Assembly: GCF_026151205.1 (NCBI RefSeq)
Contig: NC_087083.1
Location: 432,001 to 496,000 of the forward strand
Direction of reading: 5' to 3'
DNA length: 64,000 nt
Source: Bolinopsis microptera
Lineage: Eukaryota; Ctenophora; Tentaculata; Lobata; Bolinopsidae
The translations under genes were made by a program, and so were the position numbers. Under the pieces are notes generated by a model. It saw nothing but the letters and a program-made list of their open reading frames with translations. It had not been told where the DNA came from and searched no databases. Below are positions 21,901 through 32,205 of this stretch, piece after piece. The stretch's first letter is position 1. Each line of letters opens with the position of its first letter.

Positions 21901-24900
21901 ACTTTCGAAAATGGCTGGTGTGTTTGCCCAAAAGGGGCTCCCTTTGTAAAGGGTCTCCCCTCGCTATTGCAAAGTTGGCGTATCACACAACCAGGGGCTC
22001 AGGGGTTAGAAATAGGTGATTTTTTAACCCTTAATTTAGGTGGAGGTGTCAAAAACATACCCCGCTTTTCTGAAGGGGTTTTTTGAGGGTTAATTTGGGG
22101 GGCACCTACTGGGGAAAAGGGACCCTGGGCCCAAAAATAAAGTTCAAATTTGGAAAACAATCTGATTTACACGGAAAAAAAATTTCCCAGGGACTAAAAA
22201 CAACAAACCCTTGGGTTTTAAAAAAGTAAAAATAACTTTAATTTATAAATAAACCAAACCCTTTCCTGATTTTTTCTCCCCTTAAAACCCCGTGTTTTTG
22301 TTTTTTGTCTAATTTTCAAGGGGTGTTAAACATAAAAACACATAAATTTAAAATAAGGATATGTGGAAAAGGGTATGGGTTTTTGGGCAAATTTATCTCT
22401 TTTTGATTATAAGTCAGAAAAAATTTACAAAGGCGGAAAAAATTAAAAGTTTAACTTCATTAATATTAATTTAATGGGAAAAAAGCGAGCCGCTAGTTCA
22501 TTTTTGGTATCATTTTGCATTTGCAGAAAGGTCAAACAAAATTAAAAATAATTTCCTTTTGTTTGGGGAAAAAGAACACTGGCAGCGGTCCACTCAGTGG
22601 GGGTAACGAAAGGCCCGCTACCCCCCTGTGCGGGGGGGGCCCCTCTTAGGGGGGGGCCCCTTCGCGTTTGAATGGGGACAATTTCAAAAAATTAACTAAA
22701 GTAAAAGGGAAAACTGCGCGTTTTGCTCAAGATACACCTTTTTTTTAATTTTAAAATTCGGCCCTTTTCCTAAAATCAAACCCAATTTGTTTTTTTTAGG
22801 GGGGGCACCCCAAAAGGGGGGGGGGCGCCAACAGGGGGGCGCTTTTTTCGGGGGGGGGCGCCAACAGGGAACGTTCCCCCACTGGGGCCACTTAAACCCC
22901 TGAAAAAAAGGGTTTTTCCAAATAACCCTTTCCGAAAAAAAACTTTAAAATGAAAACTGACGTCAAAAAAGCAAAATTTAATTGGGAAAAATTTTATATT
23001 ATGAACGATATGAGGGCCCATCACTGATCTTTGAAATGAAAACCCGTGAATAAAATTTCAACTATTGATGTTGTATGGAAACCCGCTCACACTTTGACAC
23101 CTATCCAATTTTTCAAATAAAAGCGAAAATATCCTAAATTTTAAAAAGGGGACTTTTGAATTTAAGTTGCTGCCGCCCCCGGCCCAAAATTGCAAAAATA
23201 ATACTTTTACTAAACTCGACTATACTTGCCCCGACGATTGTTTTTTCGGGCCAAATTTTTGGATCAGACAATGGGGTTACAGACTGTTCCCGGGAGATGA
23301 AAGGAGGGGAACCCAAAAATGATCCTACCTGCCTTTCCGTCCAAATGGAAAAGGGGTAGCCTCGGGGGCAGGGAAAACAAAAAAAGTGGGCTGCCATTTA
23401 GTAAGTTGGGGGGTTTTCCCAAAAATTTTTGGGGGCCGAAGGGCCATCCTTAAGTTTTTGTTAAAACTTAGAAATGCAATAATGTAAGCGAATAAACATT
23501 TAAATGAAATTTCTGAACCCTCCCAAAAAGAAAAAAACGTTTTAAACGTTAAATAACGACGGTTTGGGTTTAAAAGGGTTTTTTTTTTTAACGTTTTCCC
23601 CAAAAGTGTATGCCTTTAGTTAAATTTAAAGGGTTTTTTTATTAACTACTAAAAGCCCGGGAACAGGGGCGAAGCTAGTTGTATTCTTTGGACTTTTTGG
23701 GGGGGAAAATTTTTTAAACGCTCAAAAAATATCCACTCAACCGAAGATACAGCGATTTAAAAATTAAAACACTTTAAAAAACAACGTAATTAAACCCCCA
23801 AAACCGGGTCAAAATACGGGTTTTTAAAAAATCTTTGCCCCGTGCATGCGTGGCCCTTAAAACACCGTTGCTATGGGGCCTTTTGGTTGTTACCTAAAAT
23901 TTCCCATTTCCCCGTTAATTTTGCACGTGGGGGGGCGTACAACAGAAAGAATTCCTGAATTAAATTTGAGACTAGAAAGCCCGTGGTTTAGAGGGGGGAA
24001 GCTAATTTGTAAAACTAAAAGTATTTTTTGGAGTCCCGTTTTTATTGCCCTCCCAAAACATCAACAAATTTTCCGCACAACCGAAGATACAGCCGATTAA
24101 AAAAATAGCTCGCAAAGAACACAACGTAATTACCACAAAACCGAAAAAAATGTCCCCCGCAAATCTTTCACGTGCGCCTTTTTTAATACAATTAAACCCT
24201 TTTACTAGCCCCCTTCCTTTTTTTTTAAACAAAATTTGGGACTTGGGGCGGTCGAAAATACAAAATTAATTTTTTGAATTATAGTAGAGATAAGCAAGTT
24301 ACAAATTCAAATACATTTTAACGGTTTTAGGTTTTAAAAAAAACCCCCCTAGAACATTCTTAAACGTTTAAAAAGCTAACGACAACGGGGTTTTTAAAGG
24401 TTTTTTTTTTAAAAGTTGCTAAACGTTTTCTTTATAACGTTGATAAAAGGGTTTCTTTTAAATTTAACGTTGAAAAAATTTAAAATCGTTTTTTAAAGTT
24501 GGATTTAGATTGTAAATAAAACGTTCTGGAACGTTTTTGGTCAACGTTTGGGTTAAAATAACTTTTTTAACGTTGGGGATGCAAGGGTTTTCCTAACTTT
24601 TTAAAAAAACGTTCAAAAAACCCAAAGTTTGGAAAAGGGATTTTTCCCCTATACAGCCACTTTTACGGCCAAATATGGCCCTAACGGGCCTTTTTTGGGG
24701 CCCCTATTCGGGCCCAATTTTAAAAGGCCCAAAATTTTTAAATTATATTTCATGGCCTTTAATTTCGGCCCCCTAAAAAGGCCACACAAAAAATAAAATT
24801 ATGTTTTCCCCCTATAAAGGCCCTTTTTATATAACGGGTTTTACACGGCCCCCTTTCGAGCGCTATACGCTTTATACGGCCCCTAAAACCGGGATCGACC

Positions 24901-24950
24901 CGAAAAAAAACCCCAAAAAATTTTACAGCAGTGATAGAAAAAAATTAATC
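15961..24950. other. Error-dense region; corrupted duplicate of DNA found elsewhere in the window
   Basis: The texture changes abruptly: runs of A, C, G or T replace mixed sequence, as in low-quality base calls. Aligning by eye, pieces match cleaner DNA. 16260-17700 matches 38390-39410 inverted. 19490-21205 matches 43660-45375. 21215-21960 matches 48410-49110. 22440-23420 matches the unit at 24955-26170. Degraded copies of host exons are present: a signal-peptide exon near 19993-20046, an extracellular-domain exon from about 21728, and a GCC2/GCC3 exon near 23235-23390. No ORF here should be taken at face value. Confidence 0.7.
20086..20900 (+). pseudogene. Corrupted copy of the LINE RNase H fragment
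   Basis: Follows 44285-45030 step by step (TACCACACACAGCT, the CATCATCGAAG block, the CCATACCATC block) but with frequent indels, so no reading frame survives. It lies inside the error-dense region. Confidence 0.6.
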
Positions 24951-24954
24951 GAAA

Positions 24955-25457
24955 AATTTTTTACAATTGTAAGCCGTGAATGAATGGGAAAAGCGAGCGA
25001 CCCGAGTTCATTATCGGTATCATTTTGCATTTGCAGACGGTCAATCAATTTAATATCATTTCCTTTTGTTTGGAAAAGAGAGACACTGGCAGCGGTCCAC
25101 TCTACCCATGATATTGGTTTGGCCAAATAACGTATGCGAATAAACATAAACTGAAATACCTGACGTCAACAATTAGCAAAGATTAGTAATTGTAAATTTG
25201 ATATTATGATATCGATATGAGGTCCCATCACTGATGCTCGAAATGAATTCCTGTGAATGTTAAATGCTACTATTGTAATGTCTGTATGCGAACACCCGCT
25301 CTCACTTTGACACCTATCCAATATTCAAATAAAAGCGAAACCTCCCTAAATTCTAAAGGGTACATCGAATCTTAAGCTGCTTGCCAGCGGCGAAACTTGC
25401 AACTAATACTTGACTAAACTCGACTATACTTGCAGACGATTGTTTTGCGGGCCAGTT
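24955..25457 (+). repeat. First of two tandem units of about 503 bp, with a truncated host exon
   Basis: The phrase GTAAGCCGTGAATGAATGGG starts at 24970 and again near 25470. The unit holds the upstream intron and first bases of the GCC2/GCC3 exon (after ATACTTGCAG), then jumps at GGATCAGACAA to the start of the next unit. The two units differ mainly by one-base indels, so an assembly duplication is as likely as a real one. Confidence 0.7.
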
Positions 25458-25941
25458 TCTGGATCAGACAATCGTAAGCCGTGAATGAATGGGAAAAGCG
25501 AGCGACCGAGTTCATTATCGGTATCATTTTGCATTTGCAGACGGTCAATCAATTTAATATCATTTCCTTTTTGTTTGGAAAAGAGAGACACTGGCAGCGG
25601 TCCACTCTACCCATGGATTATGGGTTTTGGCCAAATAACGTATGCGAATAAACATAAACTGAAATACTGACGTCAACAATTAGCAAAGTTTAGTAATTGT
25701 AAATTTGATATTATGATACGATATGAGGTCCCGTACTGATGCTCGAAATGAATTCCTGTGAATGTTAAATGCAACTATTGTATGTCTGTATGTGAACACC
25801 CGCTCACACTTTGGACACCTATCCAATATTCAAATAAAAGCGAACCATCCCTAAATTCTAAAAGGGTACTTCGAATCTTAAGCTGCTTGCCAGCGGCGAA
25901 ACTTGCAACTAATACTTGATTAAACTCGACTATACTTGCAG

Positions 25942-26105
25942 ACGATTGTTTTTGCGGGCCAGTTTCTGGATCAGACAACTGGCTGTACAGGACTGTCCGG
26001 CAGATGAATGGAGTGCACCAAACATAGATCCTACCTGCACTGCCTGTCCAACTGGAAAAGGGGTAGCCTCTGGAGCAGGAACACAAGAAAGTGACTGCAC
26101 ATGGA
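25942..26105 (+). CDS. Internal exon of a surface-protein gene: GCC2/GCC3-type cysteine repeat
   Basis: Acceptor TATACTTGCAG, donor GTAAGT at 26106. Reads DCFAGQFLDQTTGC, then CPADEWSAPNIDPTC, then CTACPTGKGVASG, then ESDCTW: the spacing of the ephrin-receptor-like GCC2/GCC3 repeats of extracellular animal proteins. The exon is 164 nt. The full repeat can be read only if two one-base insertions are discounted (an extra T near 25950 and an extra G near 25990); the other copies support both. That gives 162 nt and a symmetric phase 1-1 exon. The leftover A joins AA of the exon at 30632 in phase. Expected place: cell surface or secreted. Confidence 0.7.
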
Positions 26106-26197
26106 GTAAGTTGTTGTTTCCTAAAAATTTGAGGGACCGAAGGGTTCATCCTTAAATTTATTTTAATCTTAGAAATGCAATAATGTAAGCGAATAAA

Positions 26198-26212
26198 CAT
26201 AAATAATAAGTA
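26198..26212. repeat. Target-site duplication, left copy (Penelope-like element)
   Basis: CATAAATAATAAGTA, repeated exactly at 28647-28661 on the other side of the insertion. Confidence 0.8.
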
Positions 26213-26404
26213 CAATGAAAACAACGATTCTACAAACTCAGAGTTTCATGCAAATGCAATCGTCAGTGTTAGAATAACTTACTAAATTAATAAATCCATG
26301 TTTTCCTTACAGGCTCCTTCATAAAATTAACTTAACTAAACTAAATCAAAAACAAAATCAAACGAGACGAAACGAAAAATGAAATACAAGAACAAAAACT
26401 AAAA

Positions 26405-26962
26405 TTAAAATAAGATATTCCTAAAGCATTTCTTCAGCATAAACTTGTTGGTGTGCCTACATTTACTTATGAGTTCCTTCCTCCTATTTAATAGATTGCC
26501 ATCTTTATTTAAAATAATATAAAGTTTTTCAGTAAGGCAGAGATGACAATCTTTCGTACCCCCCTTGTACGGATGAGCATGTTTGATTATTTTCCAAGAT
26601 ATTTTATATGGTGTTTGTTTATCTTTCAACTCCCATATTTTCTTAGATAGCTCCGTCTGATTTCGTAGCTTCTCGAGTTTAAAAGAGCTTGTGTGGGAAC
26701 TGAAACGGGTCTTAAAAGTGTTTTCAGTAAGCCCAATATATTTGTGCTCTTTCTTTTCCTTTTCCACTGCAATAGTTGCTTCATATATCACTGCTGCTTC
26801 CAGGCATTGTCCGTTCAGTGGGCACATTTCCGGCTTTCTGCAATTGCACGTTTTCGATTTAATTGTAGGTTCTTTCTGAGCTTGGTGTCTGGTGCTCGCT
26901 AAGATGGATCCTACGTTGGGTAGGCAACTGTATGATAGCTTAATTGTGTTTCTGTTGAACAT
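26405..26962 (-). CDS. Penelope GIY-YIG endonuclease domain, left arm
   Basis: Carries the Cys-rich linker CNCRKPEMCPLNGQC, then VIYEA and KYIGLTENTFKTRFSSH, the GIY-YIG core with its arginine, then TELSKKIWELK. This endonuclease normally nicks DNA to prime reverse transcription. The 185-residue ORF is open but has no RT core of its own. Confidence 0.85.
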   Translation of the reverse strand: MFNRNTIKLSYSCLPNVGSILASTRHQAQKEPTIKSKTCNCRKPEMCPLNGQCLEAAVIYEATIAVEKEKKEHKYIGLTENTFKTRFSSHTSSFKLEKLRNQTELSKKIWELKDKQTPYKISWKIIKHAHPYKGGTKDCHLCLTEKLYIILNKDGNLLNRRKELISKCRHTNKFMLKKCFRNILF

Positions 26963-27482
26963 TTTGTGAAATTGGTGTCCTCTGGGGAAGTGCTTGTCTA
27001 GTAATCGGAGGAAGCTTTTTGCCTATGTTTGTTGTTACATTTGAGCTGTATGGGGGGTTGAACCATATGATCTTCCTGGATCTCTTCCTGTTGGCTCGTG
27101 GCAAGGCGGTGCTAGTATCTGTAAACTCTAGTTGGTGGTCGTGGCCGCTTTCTTTAAGTGCTGTTCCGTAAATCCCTTTCGCTTTGTCAAACTCTTCTTT
27201 ATTGCAGGAGATGTCCGATAGACGCCGGTTTATCATTTTGGGGAGCTGGTTTATGATTGTTGGTGGGTGGTTTGACTGCTTGTTGATATATAGCGGTGTG
27301 TCATTTGGCTTTCGGAAGGGGAAGTATTTCCCACTGTCAAGATTAAGTGTCACGTCTAGGAAGTCGACTTCAACGAGATTGGTTTCTATTGTGATCTTTA
27401 GTCCACAAGCTAACGGACCGAAACTAGACCGAATCCGGAAAAAGATCACTGCTATATTCAAGGAGGAAGGACTAAAGATCAC
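26940..27482 (-). pseudogene. Penelope RT thumb segment, left arm
   Basis: GLKITIETNLVEVDFLDVTL, then NDTPLYINKQSNHPP and INRRLSDISCNKEEF: the C-terminal part of a Penelope-type reverse transcriptase. A frameshift near 27010 separates it from the endonuclease frame. The first residues of the ORF come from the joint with the other arm. Confidence 0.75.
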
Positions 27483-27860
27483 TTCCGAAAGCCAAATGAC
27501 ACACCGTTATATATCAACAAGCAGTCAAACCACCCACCAACAATCATAAACCAGCTCCCCAAAATGATAAACCGGCGTCTATCGGACATCTCCTGCAATA
27601 AAGAAGAGTTTGACAAAGCGAAAGGGATTTACGGAACAGCACTTAAAGAAAGCGGCCACGACCACCAACTAGAGTTTACAGATACTAGCACCGCCTTGCT
27701 ACGAGCCAACAGGAAGAGATCCAGGAAGATCATATGGTTCAACCCCCCATACAGCTCAAATGTAACAACAAACATAGGCAAAAGCTTCCTCCGATTACTA
27801 GGACAAGCACTTCCCCAGAGGACACCAATTTCACAAAATGTTCAACAGAAACACAATTAA
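27416..27860 (+). pseudogene. Penelope RT thumb segment, right arm
   Basis: Starts as GPKLDRIRKKITAIFKEEG, slightly further upstream than the left arm, loses 73 bp, then resumes as MINRRLSDISCNKEEF in another frame. The deletion removes the conserved VDFLDVTLNL block. Confidence 0.7.
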
Positions 27861-28380
27861 GCTATCATACAGTTGCCTACCCAACGTAGGATCCATCTTA
27901 GCGAGCACCAGACACCAAGCTCAGAAAGAACCTACAATTAAATCGAAAACGTGCAATTGCAGAAAGCCGGAAATGTGCCCACTGAACGGACAATGCCTGG
28001 AAGCAGCAGTGATATATGAAGCAACTATTGCAGTGGAAAAGGAAAAGAAAGAGCACAAATATATTGGGCTTACTGAAAACACTTTTAAGACCCGTTTCAG
28101 TTCACACACAAGCTCTTTTAAACTCGAGAAGCTACGAAATCAGACGGAGCTATCTAAGAAAATATGGGAGTTGAAAGATAAACAAACACCATATAAAATA
28201 TCTTGGAAAATAATCAAACATGCTCATCCGTACAAGGGGGGTACGAAAGATTGTCATCTCTGCCTTACTGAAAAACTTTATATTATTTTAAATAAAGATG
28301 GCAATCTATTAAATAGGAGGAAGGAACTCATAAGTAAATGTAGGCACACCAACAAGTTTATGCTGAAGAAATGCTTTTAG
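27838..28380 (+). CDS. Penelope GIY-YIG endonuclease domain, right arm
   Basis: A 180-residue ORF nearly identical to the left arm copy (CNCRKPEMCPLNGQC, YIGLTENTFKTRF). The matching antisense ORFs on either arm are shadows. Confidence 0.85.
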   Translation: MFNRNTIKLSYSCLPNVGSILASTRHQAQKEPTIKSKTCNCRKPEMCPLNGQCLEAAVIYEATIAVEKEKKEHKYIGLTENTFKTRFSSHTSSFKLEKLRNQTELSKKIWELKDKQTPYKISWKIIKHAHPYKGGTKDCHLCLTEKLYIILNKDGNLLNRRKELISKCRHTNKFMLKKCF

Positions 28381-28646
28381 GAATATTTTATTTTAATTTT
28401 AGTTTTTGTTCTTGTATTTCATTTTCGTTTCGTTTCGTTTGATTTTGTTTTTGATTTAGTTTAGTTAAGTTAATTTTATGAAGGAGCTTGTAAGGAAAAC
28501 ATGGATTTATTAATTTAGTAAGTTATTCTAACACTGACGATTGCATTTGCATGAAACTCTGAGTTTGTAGAATCGTTGTTTTCATTGTACAATGCTCCCC
28601 TCCCGGGTAGAGCACTCTTGAAACTGGATTTCTCCAAAAGAAACAT

Positions 28647-28661
28647 CATAAATAATAAGTA
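28647..28661. repeat. Target-site duplication, right copy (Penelope-like element)
   Basis: Exact repeat of 26198-26212; a (TA)n tract follows at once. Confidence 0.8.
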
Positions 28662-29000
28662 TATATATATATATATAAATTATATATAGTAAGTAATAAG
28701 TATAGTAGTTATACGGGTTCCTGCTAGTACAAATAATCTCAAGATGTGAGTGTGTGTGTGTGTGTGTGTGTCTGTCTGTGTGTTTGTGCGTCTGTGGGAA
28801 ATTTCCGAACGCTTAATCAAGAAAACGGTAAGAGTTACGGGGCTGATTTTTTCGGTATAGTGCCGAGAAAACTCTGACGGAGCTAAATGATAAAGGTTTT
28901 TTAAATCGGTTGGTGGTAAGTGGTTTAATTGATCATTTTGTGACCCAAATGTGATACTGTGTCGGGGTTCTCTCCCACTCTCGCTCTCTCTCTCCCCTCA
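28662..29000 (+). mobile_element. Dispersed non-autonomous element, copy 2 (partial), with TA and TG tracts
   Basis: (TA)n, then (TG)n with CTGTCTG, then ATTTCCGAACG and CGGTAAGAGTTACGGGGCTG, TTTTTTCGGTATAGTGCCGA and CGGTTGGTGGTAAGTGGTTT. The same order is found at 31566-31860 and, reversed, at 8100-8310. The distal half is missing. Confidence 0.65.
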
Positions 29001-29400
29001 TAATAGATTTGCTATATAATTAGGTAATTTGGCAGTGGACCTCTAGAGTCAAGATTGCCTATCGAGTATTAATATTAGAATTAGATACGTGAGGGGAATT
29101 TAGAATTAATTTGCAGTGTGTTTGGATTGAGCGATTTCATACTTTCGCTCCGTTTTAACTACGAAAATGTAATTTACTTTTCAGAATATATTAGTCGGGA
29201 TTATAAAAATGATAATTCAATCAGAGTGTATTCGACAATTTTTAACTCGGTTTCTTATTATGGGGTGATGACATTACGTGACAGCTGTAATCATCGAGAG
29301 TAAGATTGGGTACATAAATCATTGCCTTACTTAACACATGAACAATTGCACGTTAATGGCGTTCCAGTACTTGAGTACTACTAGTAATTAGTTCCACCAA

Positions 29401-29524
29401 CTACATATTCTGATAAAGTTCGAGAATCTTCTTTACAATATTTATGTTTTCGTCCATAAGTTTGTTTACATCAGATAGACTAATAGTGGTGATAACTGCA
29501 TCCATTAGAGCTCGTTCTTCCGTA
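29401..29524 (-). CDS. Candidate last exon of an unknown minus-strand gene
   Basis: On the minus strand an acceptor AACAAATATTTTTAG precedes one base and then 40 codons (TEERALMDAV at the start, KKILELYQNM at the end) and a TAG at 29401-29403. The peptide looks helical and amphipathic. No family recognised and no upstream exon found. An open frame this long has a fair chance of arising randomly. It would lie within the large intron of the plus-strand surface-protein gene. Confidence 0.35.
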
Positions 29525-30631
29525 CTAAAAATATTTGTTAAATATGATCAAAACACAAAGCTTTGAAATATACTTTTTTCTGTTTGAGATTTGAATAACG
29601 TTACTGTAATGTTCCAAATTATATTTTAAATGTTTTAAAAACATTCATTATGATTAGGGGGAACATCGTGCCAGCTAGCTTTGTTCAACATTACCATGAA
29701 CAAATATTCTGATTGTCATTTTTCTAGCGTGTTTCTTGGTTATTCTAAATTATTAAATTTACTGATTGCAACATAATATTATCACATCGCTACATCTGAC
29801 ACTGGAAACACGGATCATACTCGCCAAAGACACTTTTTCAGTCGAGTAGATATACCAAATAAGTTATGATGTTTATCGACGGGTGGAGGGGGGCTTGTCG
29901 GTAGTTTGATGCAAAACTGGCGGGTAGCCAGGACTTTCTATTTTTATTAATGGACATGTTCATTGGAAGTTGAGGTTATTGGTACGCATACAGAAATATT
30001 AACCAAGCATGTTCAGAAGTTCTCAACAAAGAAACTTTATTGTTGTTATGCACTATAATGTTGCAACTTTACATTTTTGTGAATCTATTAACTATTATAG
30101 CTGCCTATAGTTTAAGTTAACAGTATAGTATTCCTTATCCTAAAATGCAGTAGATTATTAATTAGATCAATCTAACAATCATAAAACATCATTGGTTAAA
30201 GAGCAGGGATTTGACGGTTATAAGGCAAGATTCGGTAAACTTTGTCGCACACTAAGAATATGATACCTATTTTCTACTGTGTCCTAAAAACTTTATTATA
30301 TCAGGCTCCACCTATGGATAGAAGAATCGTCCATCAGGAAGATGAATAATTTTGCAGTGCCAGTTATTTTGTCGGTTGCATTCGATATTATCTTACCCAT
30401 TCAGTTAAATTTTTGAACATTGAAGGACAAATTAACAGTTTAACGTACAGGAGTTAAGCGAACTAAGATAATCGAATAGTTGTAATTACTTGTTTATAGT
30501 TTCTAAATATGAATGTAAGATTTGTGTCTGTTCGTGGCCTTGCAATAATTAGTCAAAGCCATAAAAAATAGATCTTGCCGATATCTTTCTAGAATGAAGG
30601 TATCTTTTACTAAATTAAATTTCCCCTTCAG
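29525..30631. other. Intronic AT-rich DNA
   Basis: Remainder of the 4.5-kb intron (26106-30631) of the surface-protein gene. No repeat or exon convincingly seen. A TTATTATATCAG acceptor-like site near 30304 leads into only 14 codons and does not fit the phase. Confidence 0.4.
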
Positions 30632-30738
30632 AAGAAGATGAACAGGGAGACAACCAGAACTACTCTGATGCAGCAGCCCTGAAAGTCAGCTTAATTTTCC
30701 TCGTCGTTCTCCTGTTTGCTGTAAATATGAGCATCTAA
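30632..30738 (+). CDS. Last exon of the surface-protein gene: GPI-signal-like C-terminus
   Basis: The acceptor AAATTTCCCCTTCAG precedes AA, then EDEQGDNQNYSDAA, then LKVSLIFLVVLLFAV, NMSI and TAA at 30736-30738. An acidic spacer with small residues (a possible omega site), a hydrophobic run and almost no cytoplasmic tail is the layout of a GPI-anchor signal; a short C-terminal membrane helix is the alternative. The two leading bases complete the codon left open by the exon ending at 26105 (A + AA), which supports the join across the Penelope insertion. Confidence 0.65.
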
Positions 30739-31565
30739 AATTGTTGTGGGCTTGAATGGTTCTACGGTACAAAACACTATTTTAACATGGTGTTTTATCG
30801 GGATATGATAGAAAAATAACAACTCAAAAACCCTGACGAATCTATAAATTTGTAATCTATAATTAAACTTTTGATATTTAAAATTTTAATATTTTAGACA
30901 ACTTTTAATGTTTTAATAAAAAATAAAACTAAAAGAAAGAGACTGCGATTCAGTAATTATTGATATTCATTATATGTTTATTCAAAATACTTATTATATT
31001 TATTGTAATATACATTTTTTTCCCGATCCATGACTCTTGTGTCAGGACTAGGAACGTGAACGAAGCTTTTTTTTTATTTGGACCGAGTTAAATTGTTATG
31101 CATTGTTATGAGATGAGTGTCTCCATCACAGCTATAGCTTACACCAAATCATCAACCACTGAACTATGGACCAATCTGAACCGTTACCAAATAAAATTAA
31201 CCGACACAAAAGACTAAAGTTTCCAATTTGAGGAAAAAATATCAAATGATAATTAATTAATTAGAAAAAAACTTAAAGACTGGTATCATGATTATTGATT
31301 AAGAATGATATTAATTGATTTGAATCAACCATATAAAATAGTATTAGTATCATATAAGGTGGAATTTGCGAAAACGATGTTATGGTTAATGTCAGTCTGC
31401 GACCCAAGACATTTATACTGGACCTCCAGGGATCATTATTTCAATAAAGCACCGCCATCATCTAATTTGATAATTGGAGAAGCAAGAAATAGACAAACAT
31501 ACTCGGTCTTAACCTCAATGATTAGTTTGTGCAAGGGCCGTCAATCACCTTAATAACACCAGAAT
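30739..31565. other. Intergenic DNA with a small repeat fragment
   Basis: About 31340-31450 matches the repeat near 13735-13815 and 42640-42720 (AAGGTGGAATTTGCGA, GACCTCCAGGGATCATT). The 82-codon ORF across it is therefore repeat-derived. Nothing else seen. Confidence 0.5.
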
Positions 31566-32205
31566 GTGTGTGTGTGTGTGTGTGTCTGTCTGTCTGTCTG
31601 TCTGATCGTCTGTGTGTAATTTCCGAACGGTTATACAAAAAAAACAGTAATAGTTACGGGACTGGTTTTTTCGGTATAGTGCCGACAAAACTCTGACGAA
31701 GCCAATAAGCAAATTTTATAAAAATCGGCCGGTGGTAAGTGGTTTAATTGATGGTTTTTTACCACAAAATATGTTACATAAAATGGCTTGAGAAGAACGG
31801 CAAGAGTTACGGGGCTAGCTCTCTCTCTCTCTCTGCATAATATTATGTAGCGTATATATTACATGGCGTATATATTACATGGTCATATAATACTATAAAC
31901 TTATTAGGGAGGGAGTGCTGAAACGGTCTGTTTGGACTGTAGAGAGAGTTCATACTTTCATACGACAATGTAATGCATGTTCACAAATATGATAGGCTGG
32001 TGTGGTGCATGGTGTTAAGGGTTAATTTCTATTGATTATTGATTAAGAATTACTATCTTTTAAGCATACTATTGGATACGTGAGGGCACTCCGAATAGAA
32101 TTGCTCGCCTAATCCGGGTTTTGACTCAGCGGATAATTACTCCTACCCTTTTTAACTGCGGCAGTGAAATCCCGGCCGTAGGCCGGGTTACACTAGTGAT
32201 AATAA
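31566..32205 (+). mobile_element. Dispersed non-autonomous element, copy 3 (most complete)
   Basis: Begins with (TG)n-(CTGT)n, then the conserved AATTTCCGAACGG and CGGTATAGTGCCGAC blocks, and ends with TTTTTAACTGCGGCAGTG and GCCGGGTTACACTAGTGAT. Matches 7500-8310 in reverse. No ORF. Confidence 0.65.

Larger units (their letters stand above)
26213..28646. mobile_element. Fold-back Penelope-like retroelement
   Basis: Two nearly identical copies of the 3' half of a Penelope-like element lie head to head. The left arm (26213-27404) is on the minus strand and the right arm (27469-28590) is on the plus strand. Each encodes the reverse-transcriptase thumb followed by a GIY-YIG endonuclease; the catalytic RT core is missing from both. 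The right arm lacks 73 bp after GGACTAAAGATCAC. A 56-bp tail (28591-28646) occurs only on the right. The whole is flanked by a 15-bp direct repeat, so it integrated as one unit. It lies in the intron between the exons at 25942 and 30632. Confidence 0.85.

Noticed and set aside
17226-24269. Many ORFs of 60-130 codons in the error-dense region
   Set aside because: They occur on both strands, consist of homopolymer-coded residues and overlap corrupted repeats; none has a believable domain.
25530-25640. A further exon after CATTTTGCATTTGCAG in the 503-bp unit
   Set aside because: In the phase-1 frame used by neighbouring exons it hits TAA at once, and the other frames give no recognisable module.
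30304-30350. Alternative last exon after TTTATTATATCAG
   Set aside because: Only 14 codons in one frame; joining from 26105 gives a stop after four codons.
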